Notes under the pieces: model-generated
The model's input: the letters and a program-made list of their open reading frames with translations, nothing else
Told to the model about the DNA's origin: nothing
Databases searched by the model: none
Part shown: one piece after another, positions 53,431-63,970 of the stretch
How the letters are laid out: every line of letters begins with the position of its first letter
How positions within the stretch are numbered: the stretch's first letter is position 1
NCBI GenBank assembly: GCA_963766995.1
Contig: CAVYCE010000001.1
Span: 248,001-312,000, forward strand
DNA length: 64,000 nt
Direction of reading: 5' to 3'
Source: Bog-473 sp963766995
GTDB lineage: Bacteria; Actinomycetota; Acidimicrobiia; Acidimicrobiales; RAAP-2
Position numbers and translations under genes: made by a program

Positions 53431-54320
53431 GCCCGGGGCCGGGCGGAATGACCGAGATCTTTGAGGTCCACGGCGAGCCCGTACTGGATCGACCGGTGTT
53501 GGTTGTCTCTCTGGAGGGATGGGTGGACGCAGGGCTGGGTGCCACCACGGCCATCGCCGCCCTCCTGAGCCAGAGCCACACCGAGCCGGTCGTCACCTTC
53601 AACGGCGAAATCTTCTTGGACCAGCGCGCCCGGCGTCCCGTGGCCCGCATCGTCAATGGCGTCACCACGGAACTCACATGGCCTCGCACGGTGATCCGCC
53701 ATGGGCAAGACGCGGCGGGACTCGACGTCTTGTACTTGGTCGGTCCTGAGCCCGATGTGCATTGGCGAGCGTTCACTGAAGCCGTCGTCGGACTGTCCAA
53801 GTCCTGGAAGGTGCGAATGGTGGTGGGACTAGGCGCTTTCCCCGCACCAGCACCGCACACCCGACCGGTGAAGTTGGCAGCCACGGCGCCACCGGCGTCG
53901 GCCGATCTGATCGATCAGGTGGGGATTGTGCAGGGCGAGTTGGAAGTGCCGGCCGGGGTGTTGTCAGCGCTGGAGCTCGCCTTCGGCGACGCGGGCATCC
54001 CCGCCATCAGCCTGTGGGCGCGGGTGCCGCACTACGTGGCCGGCATGCCCTTTCCTGAGGCCAGCGCGGCGCTGCTCGACGGCCTGGGCAGCATGGCCGG
54101 ACTGCAGCTCGATTCATCCGCCTTGCGCCATGCCGCCGACAGTTCGCGTCGGCAGGTGGACCAGCTCATCGCCGACAACAACGAGCACCAGGCCATGGTG
54201 CGGAAGTTAGAAGAAAGCATCGACGCCTCCGAGGGCAACGCCATGGGGGTCGACGAGATGCCGACCGGAGATGAGATCGCAGCCGAGCTGGAGAAGTTCC
54301 TGCGCGGCGAAGATATATAG
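53427..54320 (+). CDS. PAC2-family (proteasome assembly chaperone-like) protein
   Basis: 297 residues. LVVSLEGWVDAGLGATTAI, the MVVGLGAFPAPAPHTRPV strand-loop and the later ISLWARVPHYVAGMPFPEASAALL are typical of the actinobacterial PAC2 family, which resembles eukaryotic proteasome assembly chaperone 2. The C-terminus is helical and acidic. A direct link to the 20S proteasome in this organism is only a family suggestion. It overlaps the kinase gene by 4 nt. Confidence 0.88.
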   Translation: MSPGPGGMTEIFEVHGEPVLDRPVLVVSLEGWVDAGLGATTAIAALLSQSHTEPVVTFNGEIFLDQRARRPVARIVNGVTTELTWPRTVIRHGQDAAGLDVLYLVGPEPDVHWRAFTEAVVGLSKSWKVRMVVGLGAFPAPAPHTRPVKLAATAPPASADLIDQVGIVQGELEVPAGVLSALELAFGDAGIPAISLWARVPHYVAGMPFPEASAALLDGLGSMAGLQLDSSALRHAADSSRRQVDQLIADNNEHQAMVRKLEESIDASEGNAMGVDEMPTGDEIAAELEKFLRGEDI

Positions 54321-54338
54321 GTAGGGAGGGTTCGGGAT

Positions 54339-55346
54339 ATGAAAATCGACGGCGGGATCGGGTTCGATCCGAATGGCATTGCCGAGCAGGCCAAGCGGGC
54401 CGAGGCCACGGGCTACGACGGCGTGTGGTCGGCCGAGACTGGGCACGATCCGTTTTTGCCGATCGCCATCGGAGCCGCGGCCACCGAGAAGCTGGAGTTC
54501 GGCACCGGGATCGCCGTGGCCTTCGCCCGTAATCCCATGAATCTGGCCGTATTGGCCAACGACCTACAGCTGCTGACCAAGGGGCGTTTCATTCTCGGGC
54601 TGGGTAGCCAGATCAAGCCGCACATCACCAAGCGCTTCTCTATGCCGTGGTCGCACCCTGCGCCACGTATGCGTGAACTCATTCTGGCCATGCGGGCCAT
54701 TTGGAGCACGTGGCACAACGGCGATCCGCTCGAATTCCGCGGCGAGTTCTATACCCACACGCTGATGACGCCGTTCTTCAACCCCGGCAAGAATCCCTAC
54801 GGCCCGCCCAAAGTGCTCCTGGCCGCCGTCGGCGAACTCATGACCGAAGTGGCCGGCGAGGCGGGCGACGGTCTGTTGGTGCACGGGTTCACCACCGAGC
54901 GCTACCTCCGCGAAGTGAGCCTGCCTGCGCTGGAGCGCGGTGCAGCCAAGGCGGGGAAGACACGGGCTGATCTGACGGTGTCGTATCCAGGATTCGTGGT
55001 CACCGGCAAGAGCGACGCTGACGTGGCGGCGGCTGATGCGGCGGTGCGTCAGCAGATCGCCTTCTACGGCTCCACTCCGGCCTACCGTCCCGTGCTCGAC
55101 CTGCATGGTTGGGGTGACCTCCACCCCGAATTGAACACCCTGTCCAAGCGGGGCGAGTGGGTGAAGATGGGCGAGCTCATCACCGACGAGATCCTCGACG
55201 CCTTCGCCGTGGTGTGCCCCATCGACCAGGTGGCCACTCAGGTCAAGGCCCGCTTCGGCGACGTGGTCGACCGCTTCAGCTTTTACACGCCGTACAAGCT
55301 CGACCCCGATGAGTGGGCGGGGCTGTTGGAGGGCTTTCGGTCCTGA
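54339..55346 (+). CDS. LLM-class F420-dependent oxidoreductase
   Basis: A 335-residue luciferase-like TIM barrel. AEATGYDGVWSAETGHDPFLP, GTGIAVAFARNPMNLA and ILGLGSQIKPHITKRF are characteristic of the TIGR03617-like F420 group. Length is normal. GGGAGGG precedes the ATG at good spacing. It follows the PAC2 gene by 18 bp, giving a kinase-PAC2-LLM unit. It is convergent with leuS. The substrate is unknown. Confidence 0.86.
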   Translation: MKIDGGIGFDPNGIAEQAKRAEATGYDGVWSAETGHDPFLPIAIGAAATEKLEFGTGIAVAFARNPMNLAVLANDLQLLTKGRFILGLGSQIKPHITKRFSMPWSHPAPRMRELILAMRAIWSTWHNGDPLEFRGEFYTHTLMTPFFNPGKNPYGPPKVLLAAVGELMTEVAGEAGDGLLVHGFTTERYLREVSLPALERGAAKAGKTRADLTVSYPGFVVTGKSDADVAAADAAVRQQIAFYGSTPAYRPVLDLHGWGDLHPELNTLSKRGEWVKMGELITDEILDAFAVVCPIDQVATQVKARFGDVVDRFSFYTPYKLDPDEWAGLLEGFRS

Positions 55347-55375
55347 GCTGAACGTTTGGGTCTGGGGTGGGCACC

Positions 55376-57859
<2,484 letters not shown>

Positions 57860-57953
57860 CGCACCAGGTTAGGGCACGTGTCGGAGCTGGCTGGGCGGTC
57901 CGTGAGGCGAGTCGGGGGCGTACTTGGGGACTGCTAAGGTCTCACCTCGCTAC

Positions 57954-58030
57954 GGGGGCGTAGCTCAGCTGGTAGAGCGCCTGACTGGCAGTCAGGAGGT
58001 TCGAGGGTTCAAGTCCCTTCGCCTCCACCA
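57954..58030 (+). tRNA. tRNA-Ala (GGC), CCA encoded
   Basis: The acceptor GGGGGCG pairs with CGCCTCC (one G-U), the D arm is AGCTCAGCTGGTAGAGC, the anticodon loop is CTGGCAG (anticodon GGC), and the T arm has GTTCAAGTC. The discriminator A is followed by encoded CCA at 58028-58030. The other two tRNAs in the window lack encoded CCA. Confidence 0.96.
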
Positions 58031-58229
58031 AAGCCGCGGTTCGTGGACGAGACCGTCCTACCGGCTGTGTCGCGGATTGATTCACCCATTGCCGCCAGCG
58101 CAGTGCCCTGCCACCTCGCCAACAATTCGACCATTGTCGGATCACCGTTCGGTACACACGGAAGTGGCAGCTATTGATACCCCGAGTAACCTTCTGTCTT
58201 GGCGGAAATCGAGACACTTAGGAGGTGTC

Positions 58230-58688
58230 ATGAAGGCGGGCAAGTTCATTCTTCGGTCAGGCGCGGGGCTCACCCTGGCAGCGGCCGTATCCATCGTTGG
58301 ACTTTCATCTGGCGTGTCGGGCGCTAGCGGAGTCGTTCCCAGCGCAATGTCATTTCCAACGGATGGTGTCGCCACCAACGGGCTTGGCGGGTACGTCGTG
58401 CAAATGACTGCAGAGGTGGGAGTCCTGACCGATATCGTCGGCACCATCGATCTTGCCGTCGAGCCAACTGGGACGGTGACGTTCTCCGACTCCAACCATC
58501 TTTTTCACATCACTCGTACTCTGCCTACCGATTGCCTCGCCATTCCGGTGGTGTACGAGCACAACTGCTCCGACGCATCTATTGATGTGAGCATTCCCGC
58601 GGTGGCTCAAACGGACGAGATCACCGTCTCGTACAGCGGAGATTCCGTGCTGGCGTCGAGCTCGGACACGTTTGCTGTTACGGATTAG
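58230..58688 (+). CDS. Small secreted Ig-like-repeat protein
   Basis: 152 residues. The signal peptide is basic (MKAGKFILR) then hydrophobic (AGLTLAAAVSIVGL), with cleavage near GASG. The mature part is one beta-sandwich-like module, with PTGTVTFSDSN and ITVSYSGDSVLASSSDTF matching bacterial Ig-like (Big_3-type) repeats. One Cys pair (DCLAIP and HNCSD) may form a disulfide. The ATG at 58230 follows a perfect AGGAGGT. It ends before a strong terminator, so it is its own transcription unit. Confidence 0.8.
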   Translation: MKAGKFILRSGAGLTLAAAVSIVGLSSGVSGASGVVPSAMSFPTDGVATNGLGGYVVQMTAEVGVLTDIVGTIDLAVEPTGTVTFSDSNHLFHITRTLPTDCLAIPVVYEHNCSDASIDVSIPAVAQTDEITVSYSGDSVLASSSDTFAVTD

Positions 58689-58717
58689 TTCTCGATCCTG
58701 ACAAAGGTTGTTGTTGG

Positions 58718-58746
58718 AAAACGGGAGGGTTCGCCCTCCCGTTTTT
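58718..58746 (+). terminator. Rho-independent terminator
   Basis: AAAACGGGAGGG, loop TTCG, CCCTCCCGTTTT: a perfect stem with a UUCG-type tetraloop, A-rich 5' and T-rich 3' flanks. It lies 30 bp after the secreted Ig-like gene. By symmetry it may also stop transcription arriving from arsC on the other strand. Confidence 0.9.
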
Positions 58747-58795
58747 CGCGTCCGCCGAGGACCCGTTAATGACACAACATGCAGTGACCGGTGAC

Positions 58796-59197
58796 CTATT
58801 TCAACAACCGGAGCAACAGCGCCTGGACCCTGGCGTCGATCTCGTCAATTATCGGACGTACCTTTTCGACAGAAAGTCCCGCGGGGTCATCCAGATCCCA
58901 ATCTAGGTATTGCTTACCGAGGTAAACGGGGCAGCTGTCTCCGCAGCCCATGGTCACGATCAGATCCGAGACGAGGGCGTCTTCTTCCGCCAGGGCCTTC
59001 GGAAACTCCTTGCTCGGATCAAGCCCTCGCTCTTCGAGCACGGCCACAACCGACGGATTCAGTTCGCTCCCCGGATCTGAACCCGCCGAACGAACTTCCA
59101 CTCGACCAGCGGCGTAGTGGCTGAGCAAGACCTTTGCCGCCAAGCTCCGCCCAGCATTGTGGGTGCAGAGAAACAGCACTACCGGCACATCCTTCAT
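58796..59197 (-). CDS. arsC: Arsenate reductase (LMW-PTP family, thiol-coupled)
   Basis: 133 residues. The nucleophile loop is CTHNAGRS, with Cys11 and Arg17. Further Cys85 and Cys89 lie in MGCGDSCP, as in thioredoxin- or mycothiol-coupled arsenate reductases of actinobacteria. It reduces As(V) to As(III). The ATG at 59195-59197 overlaps the aquaporin stop (ATGA). It is the last gene of the cadI-aqp-arsC unit. Confidence 0.9.
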   Translation of the reverse strand: MKDVPVVLFLCTHNAGRSLAAKVLLSHYAAGRVEVRSAGSDPGSELNPSVVAVLEERGLDPSKEFPKALAEEDALVSDLIVTMGCGDSCPVYLGKQYLDWDLDDPAGLSVEKVRPIIDEIDARVQALLLRLLK

Positions 59198-59889
59198 TCG
59201 GTCGCTGTCGACGAATTCGGCTGCGCCTGCGGGTACCACAACCGCAAGAGCAGGACCACGACCGGGACCGCCAGTAGCTGTGCCCCCACAAAAAGCGGTA
59301 CAGAAGACGGAGCGATCCCGGCGAAGGAGTTGGAGAACATTCGACCGACGGTGATGGCAGGATTGGCAAAGCTCGTGGAGCTGGTGAAGAAGTACGCCCC
59401 AGCAATATAGGTACCCACCGTCGGAGGAATGACCGACTGGTGATCATTTTTGACCAGGGTGAAGATCAGCAAAAGCAGTCCAACCGTTGCGATGAGCTCC
59501 GAAAGGAAATGCGCACCAGATGCTCGGTGTTTCGTCGAAAGAGTGACTGCAGCATCTGAGAACATGATGTTGGCGAGGATCGCACCGGTGGTACATCCAA
59601 CTATTTGAGCCGGAATGTAGGACCACAAATCGCTCCAAGGCATTCGGCCCAACCACGCGTCGGTGATGGAGACGGCCGGGTTGAGATGCGCCCCAGAAAC
59701 AGACTTGAACATGTAAATGATGCCCGCAAGGCCTGCCCCAGTGGCCAGGGCATTCTCGAGCAGCTCCAATCCGGAGTTGCCAGGCGAGAGACGCTGAGCT
59801 GCGATGCCTGAACCAACCACCACCATGGCAAGAAAGGCACTGCCGAAGAGCTCTCCCAATGCGCGCCGGACCAGGCTCAATTGCGTCAT
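59194..59889 (-). CDS. MIP-family aquaporin/aquaglyceroporin (ArsX/AqpS-like)
   Basis: 231 residues with about six TM segments. The two pore motifs are HLNPAVS and SFANPAITVGR (NPA boxes); the second half starts with a Thr/Ser-rich TSSTS. Position inside an arsenic operon before arsC suggests it lets As(III) leave the cell by facilitated diffusion, as described for AqpS-type genes in rhizobia. The ATG at 59887-59889 is chosen. ArsC, which makes As(III), is coupled to it. Confidence 0.85.
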   Translation of the reverse strand: MTQLSLVRRALGELFGSAFLAMVVVGSGIAAQRLSPGNSGLELLENALATGAGLAGIIYMFKSVSGAHLNPAVSITDAWLGRMPWSDLWSYIPAQIVGCTTGAILANIMFSDAAVTLSTKHRASGAHFLSELIATVGLLLLIFTLVKNDHQSVIPPTVGTYIAGAYFFTSSTSFANPAITVGRMFSNSFAGIAPSSVPLFVGAQLLAVPVVVLLLRLWYPQAQPNSSTATE

Positions 59890-59914
59890 TGGGTTCCCCG
59901 GGACTGGCAAGTGT

Positions 59915-60379
59915 TCAGCAGCAGTGCGGCACAACGGTGGACGCTGCACTAGCCGATCCTTCATGAGGATCGCTGCTTGTGGAACCTATTCCTGAGCCCT
60001 CGACATCGGCCAGCACGGTATAAATCTCCCAAGGCACATGGTCGGGATCGTCAACCCACACCTTGTCTTGCAGGGCGTAGCAACACGTAGTGCCGTCGCG
60101 CACATCAATCGCCAAGCCTTCATCCTTTAATCGTGCTGCGGCACTGGTCACCGATTCGGCTGACTCGACCTCAATGCCGAGATGATTCAGCGCCCCAGCT
60201 ACGCCAATCTCCCGCCTTTCACGTTGTTCGATCAGAATCAACTTGAGGGGTGGTTCGATGACCGCAAAGTTGGCGTAGCCCGGTCGCACCTTGGCCGGTC
60301 CCACCTGCAGCAACTTCGAGTAGAAGTCAATCGATGACTCCAGGTCTCTGACATTCAAGGCCAATTGCACTCGGGACAC
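59915..60379 (-). CDS. CadI/ArsI-family VOC protein (heavy-metal-induced, C-As lyase-like)
   Basis: 154 residues. VOC (glyoxalase/dioxygenase) fold. MSRVQLALNV, KVRPGYANFAV and EPPLKLILIE match the mycobacterial CadI pattern. A vicinal Cys99-Cys100 (TTCCYAL) is where ArsI binds trivalent organoarsenicals, and Glu118 lies in WEIY. The C-terminus ends HCC. It is probably an inducible arsenical/cadmium-responsive protein. The GTG at 60377-60379 is chosen from the family start; ATG 60409 lies in the operator. Confidence 0.86.
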   Translation of the reverse strand: MSRVQLALNVRDLESSIDFYSKLLQVGPAKVRPGYANFAVIEPPLKLILIEQRERREIGVAGALNHLGIEVESAESVTSAAARLKDEGLAIDVRDGTTCCYALQDKVWVDDPDHVPWEIYTVLADVEGSGIGSTSSDPHEGSASAASTVVPHCC

Positions 60380-60396
60380 TTCGGCTACCCCATTTA

Positions 60397-60414
60397 CATT
60401 GATATCCATCAATG
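60397..60414. promoter_or_regulatory. ArsR operator, copy 1
   Basis: CATTGAT, 4 nt, ATCAATG is a perfect inverted repeat just upstream of cadI/arsI. It is a close match to the second copy at 60433-60448 and fits the ATTGA-N6-TCAAT layout of ArsR/SmtB sites. Confidence 0.75.
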
Positions 60415-60432
60415 CGAAAGAGTAGAATTCAT

Positions 60433-60448
60433 ATTGATATCTGTCAAT
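60433..60448. promoter_or_regulatory. ArsR operator, copy 2
   Basis: ATTGA, 6 nt, TCAAT is an inverted repeat that shares 14 of 16 bases with copy 1 and lies 14 bp upstream of the arsR start. Together the two sites can control both divergent units. Confidence 0.75.
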
Positions 60449-60461
60449 GGGAGAATCGCCA

Positions 60462-60812
60462 ATGCCAACAAAGACCACTCCAGTGACGCCAGTGGAGGCT
60501 GAAGGCCTTTGCTGTTCTCCCCTTACTGAGACTGCCCTTTCGGAAGCTGACGCCAGCGCACTCGCTCCGGTTCTCGCTGCACTCAGCGACCCGGTACGTC
60601 TGCGCCTGCTGTCCCTGGTCGCATCTGAAGGTGAAGTCTGCAGCTGCCATCTCGAGGGTCCCCTTGGGAAGAGTCAGCCCACCATCTCGCACCACACCCG
60701 GATTCTGGCCGAGGCTGGCTTGATCGTTGGTGAAAAGCGCGGAAAGTGGACATGGTGGCGGACAAACCCTGAACGACTCGGTGCACTGTGCAGAGTCCTC
60801 GGGGGCAGATGA
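60462..60812 (+). CDS. arsR: ArsR-family metalloregulator
   Basis: 116 residues. Winged helix with PVRLRLLSLVASEGEVCSCHL, where the sensor Cys60 and Cys62 form the ArsR-type CxC motif in the DNA-recognition helix region. The recognition helix is QPTISHHTRILAEAGL. An additional Cys17-Cys18 pair near the N-terminus may be a third and fourth As ligand. The ATG at 60462 follows GGGAGA; an ATG at 60447 overlaps operator copy 2 and is less likely. Confidence 0.9.
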   Translation: MPTKTTPVTPVEAEGLCCSPLTETALSEADASALAPVLAALSDPVRLRLLSLVASEGEVCSCHLEGPLGKSQPTISHHTRILAEAGLIVGEKRGKWTWWRTNPERLGALCRVLGGR

Positions 60813-60927
60813 CGGCAACTGAGAATTGACGGCCACCGGAGAACTGACCTCTTTCTGCTCAGCGTGAGTAGGGGATGGCCGAATGCATTCGGGATTACCC
60901 CGGGAGGGACTCACTACCGGCAATCGC

Positions 60928-62340
60928 TCAACCTCGCTCAGCCAGGTCGTATTCAGCCATGAAGTAGGGGTGATCCGGGTCGTATGTCGTAAGCGTTGAT
61001 GGGTTTTCAAATCGCCCAATCGGCCGGATGTCCTGGCCCACGATTCCAAGCCGTTCGTCGCCCAGCTCACACCGATACTGCTCGGCCAGCGCTTGCAAGC
61101 GTTGGACGATTTCAGGTTCTGTTGTGAAGACGTCATCTGTCTCGCCTGGGTCGTCGGTGAGGTCGTAGAGCTCAGTCACCTCCTTGCCCTTTCGTGCCAC
61201 ATGCAACTTGTGGGTGCGGTCTCGAACGGCCTCGAGGTCGTTTCCTCGGTAATACGCGAATGATTGGTGGGGAGTTGGAGTGTTGGCGACCCGCCAGACG
61301 TCAGACACGTCACGTCCGTCGATGACCCGGTCCTTGGGAACCTTCCCACCACACAATGCAGCCAAGGTCGGGTAGAGATCCATCGACGTCAACAACTCAT
61401 CGCAGATTCGGCCACCATTCAGCGTCCCGGCCCACCGGATGATGGCCGGCACTCGCATCCCGCCCTCCCAGGTAGTGCCCTTCACCCCACGAAGGGGACG
61501 ATTGCTGCCACCGAGCGGTTCTTTTGACCCCCATGGGGGCGGCACGTTCCCCAATGAACCGTTGTCGCTGGTGAAGATCACGATCGTGCGTTCATTGAGA
61601 CCGAGTGCTTGCAATTCGGTCAGCAGGACAGATGTCGCCCAGTCGATCGACTCGACCGCGGCGCCGTAGGGGCCGTTGCGGGACCGCTCGAGGAACTCGG
61701 GCCGAACATAGATCGGGAGATGCACATACATGTGGGCCAAGTACAGGAAGAACGGTCCGTCTTTTGCCCTGCGCATGAACGACACGGCTTCCTCGACGTA
61801 GCGGCCGGTCAGTGAGCGCTGATCGGGCTGCTGCTCAATGACGTCTTCGTCGGAGAGAAGGGGGAGCGGCGGCAAGTGGCTGAGGATGTCTGGGGTGTTC
61901 ACCTGCCTCCCCATGTCGTTGCTGTAAGGCAGGCCGAAGTAGTGGTCGAAGCCGTGATTGAGTGGCATGAACCCGGGCTGGTCACCGCAATGCCATTTCC
62001 CCACCATTTGGGTCCGATAGCCGGCATCGGAGAGGACTCGGGCCAGGCTGATTTCACTCTGCGGCAACCCAATTGGCTGACCGGGAAAGAGGACGGGCAG
62101 CCCCTCGAATGATCCGAAACTGATCCGCGGCGGATAGCAGCCAGTCAGGAGGGCCGCACGTGATGGCGAACACACCGGAGAGGCCATATAGAACGAAGTG
62201 AAGCGAATTCCTTCGTCAGCCAGCTGGTCGATCGCCGGTGTGGCATTGCGATTCGATCCGTAGCACCCAAGATCTCCGTACCCAAGATCGTCACAATTGA
62301 TCAGGATGACGTTGGGTTGATTCGTTGCGACGGAAGTCAC
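60928..62340 (-). CDS. Arylsulfatase-type sulfatase
   Basis: 470 residues. ILINCDDLGYGDLGCYG supplies the metal-binding Asp pair. The sulfatase signature PVCSPSRAALLTG contains the Cys that becomes formylglycine. GKWHCGD, TSDNGSLGN and the later DLTDDPGETDDVF are typical. It hydrolyses sulfate esters; the substrate is unknown. No signal peptide is seen, so a cytoplasmic location is suggested. The start is GTG. It is convergent with arsR and downstream of the VOC gene. No formylglycine-generating enzyme gene is in the window. Confidence 0.9.
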   Translation of the reverse strand: MTSVATNQPNVILINCDDLGYGDLGCYGSNRNATPAIDQLADEGIRFTSFYMASPVCSPSRAALLTGCYPPRISFGSFEGLPVLFPGQPIGLPQSEISLARVLSDAGYRTQMVGKWHCGDQPGFMPLNHGFDHYFGLPYSNDMGRQVNTPDILSHLPPLPLLSDEDVIEQQPDQRSLTGRYVEEAVSFMRRAKDGPFFLYLAHMYVHLPIYVRPEFLERSRNGPYGAAVESIDWATSVLLTELQALGLNERTIVIFTSDNGSLGNVPPPWGSKEPLGGSNRPLRGVKGTTWEGGMRVPAIIRWAGTLNGGRICDELLTSMDLYPTLAALCGGKVPKDRVIDGRDVSDVWRVANTPTPHQSFAYYRGNDLEAVRDRTHKLHVARKGKEVTELYDLTDDPGETDDVFTTEPEIVQRLQALAEQYRCELGDERLGIVGQDIRPIGRFENPSTLTTYDPDHPYFMAEYDLAERG

Positions 62341-62396
62341 TGCCGGATGGTAACTGTCCAGCTAGGAAGGATGCGGTGCGGTCAACGAGTCCTGGC

Positions 62397-62750
62397 TTAG
62401 GCGGGCTGCCAGAGCTCTATCCGGTTGCCTTCGGGATCGACAACCCAGCCGAAACGTCCGACGCCTTCCATTTCCTGGGGTTCATCGACCACCTCGACTC
62501 CCTTGGCTCGGAGTTGCGTGAGCATGGCGTCCAGGTCACTGACCACGAAGTTGAGCATTGTCTGTTGAGAACGGGCACCGAAGTAGTCGGTCTCGAACTC
62601 GAATGACGCGAAGACCGAAAGGCTCGTTGTTTGATGCCACACACCGTTCTCATCAGCATCGAGACCGAGACAGTCCCGGTACCAGGCGCCCAGAGCCTCT
62701 GGGTCCGAAGCACGAATGAAGTAACCGCCGATTCCGAGCACGCGTTCCAT
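62397..62750 (-). CDS. VOC-family (glyoxalase-like) protein
   Basis: 117 residues. IGGYFIRASDPEALGAWYRDCLGL is the first beta-alpha unit and FGWVVDPEGNRIELWQPA the last, with the terminal Glu of a typical VOC metal site. It has no vicinal Cys pair, so it is not CadI/ArsI. The reaction is unknown; it is one of many short VOC proteins. The ATG at 62748-62750 is chosen. It is co-directional with the ArsB-like permease upstream and the sulfatase downstream. Confidence 0.85.
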   Translation of the reverse strand: MERVLGIGGYFIRASDPEALGAWYRDCLGLDADENGVWHQTTSLSVFASFEFETDYFGARSQQTMLNFVVSDLDAMLTQLRAKGVEVVDEPQEMEGVGRFGWVVDPEGNRIELWQPA

Positions 62751-62821
62751 GGCGCGATATTGCCAGAGCAGCGGACAATCTGCCTCGGAGAGGATCGGCC
62801 AAGACTCGTCCTTTCGGACAT

Positions 62822-63970
62822 TCAGCGGCCGCCGTTGAGCACCAACGCGCCAACTGCACCGGCGATGGCAAGGGGGGCGGCGACCAGGCCGAGCTTCATG
62901 GCCTGGGCGATGCGGGGTGCAGCGCCGGCATTTCGAGCCGCACGGAACCACAGAACCCAGGCCAGTGATCCGGTCACCGAGAGATTGGGGCCGACGTTCA
63001 AGCCCACGAGCAAAGCCAGCGGGTGTGCGGGCGTTTTGGCGGCCAATATTGACGCTGCCGGCAGGTTGTTCACAACCACCGTCGATCCCGCTGCCGCGAA
63101 GGCGGTGGTCCACAGATTCAAATGGGAAAAGGCAACCGACGGTCCTGACCACACACGCCCCAGGGTCCCGAGCGATACTGCGGTGGCAAAAAGTCCGACC
63201 AGGACGGGAAGGCTCAGTACGGCGTAGACGTCACCGATCCGGCTCCTGGGTGCTCGAACACGGCATCCCAACGCGACGAGGCCGATGCCCAAGACCACGA
63301 GGGCCGGATTCCTGAGTAACACCACAGCCACCGTCGCCCCGATGACGGCAACCAACCCGATCGTCAGCTTCGGCCCCTGGCCTTTCGTGCTCGCTGACGC
63401 GGTGGTGCGGAGCGATCGGCGATCGGCCACCCCAACGACCAGCCCGGTGATCGCAACTGACACGAGCCACGACAAGGCCATTCGCTTGAAGAACTCGCCT
63501 CCCGAGAGGTGAAGCTGGCCAAGCACAATGAGATTGGTCAGATTCGAACCGGGCAAAAGGAGCGAACCTGCATTGGCCAGCAGGACGCAGCCGTACAGCA
63601 GCGCAAGTTCTCCCTGCCCACGCCGACGCGCCGCGTAGACGAGGACGGGGGTGAGAAACGCCACGGCGGTGTCGAGATTCAGCAACGCCGTCACCGTGGC
63701 CACCAGGAACGTGGTGCCAAGAAAAAAGACGAGGCCATTCGTACCGATACGGGCCAGAGCATGACCCGCCGCCTCAAACAAGCCGTCTCCGTCTGCCACC
63801 AGGCCGACGAGGAGCAATCCAGTCACAAGTATGAACGGCGGCCAGTCTTGAGCGGCCGCGGCACCAGCCTGATGTGGCGTGAGGAGAGCGGCTACAGCCA
63901 GACCAGTGGCCCCCACCGCCAGTAACGCCCAGGGAATGACTTTGGTTGCCGCACTCCGGAGGCCATCCAT
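62822..63970 (-). CDS. ArsB/SLC13-type anion or arsenite permease
   Basis: 382 residues with ten or more TM segments. LLNLDTAVAFLTPVLV, NAGSLLLPGSNLTNLIV, NNLPAASILA and GLNVGPNLSVTGSLAWVLW are the conserved ArsB-type repeats. It likely exports arsenite (or another anion), alone or with an ATPase. It is near, but not in, the arsR cluster, so regulation by arsR is unproven. The ATG at 63968-63970 is used. The gene is complete. Confidence 0.82.
   Translation of the reverse strand: MDGLRSAATKVIPWALLAVGATGLAVAALLTPHQAGAAAAQDWPPFILVTGLLLVGLVADGDGLFEAAGHALARIGTNGLVFFLGTTFLVATVTALLNLDTAVAFLTPVLVYAARRRGQGELALLYGCVLLANAGSLLLPGSNLTNLIVLGQLHLSGGEFFKRMALSWLVSVAITGLVVGVADRRSLRTTASASTKGQGPKLTIGLVAVIGATVAVVLLRNPALVVLGIGLVALGCRVRAPRSRIGDVYAVLSLPVLVGLFATAVSLGTLGRVWSGPSVAFSHLNLWTTAFAAAGSTVVVNNLPAASILAAKTPAHPLALLVGLNVGPNLSVTGSLAWVLWFRAARNAGAAPRIAQAMKLGLVAAPLAIAGAVGALVLNGGR

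Noticed and set aside
60444..61136. Minus-strand open frame of 230 codons opposite arsR
   Set aside because: It lies antisense to arsR and the sulfatase 3' region; composition is rich in Ser, Arg and Trp with no homology, while arsR on the plus strand has a complete wHTH and a good SD.
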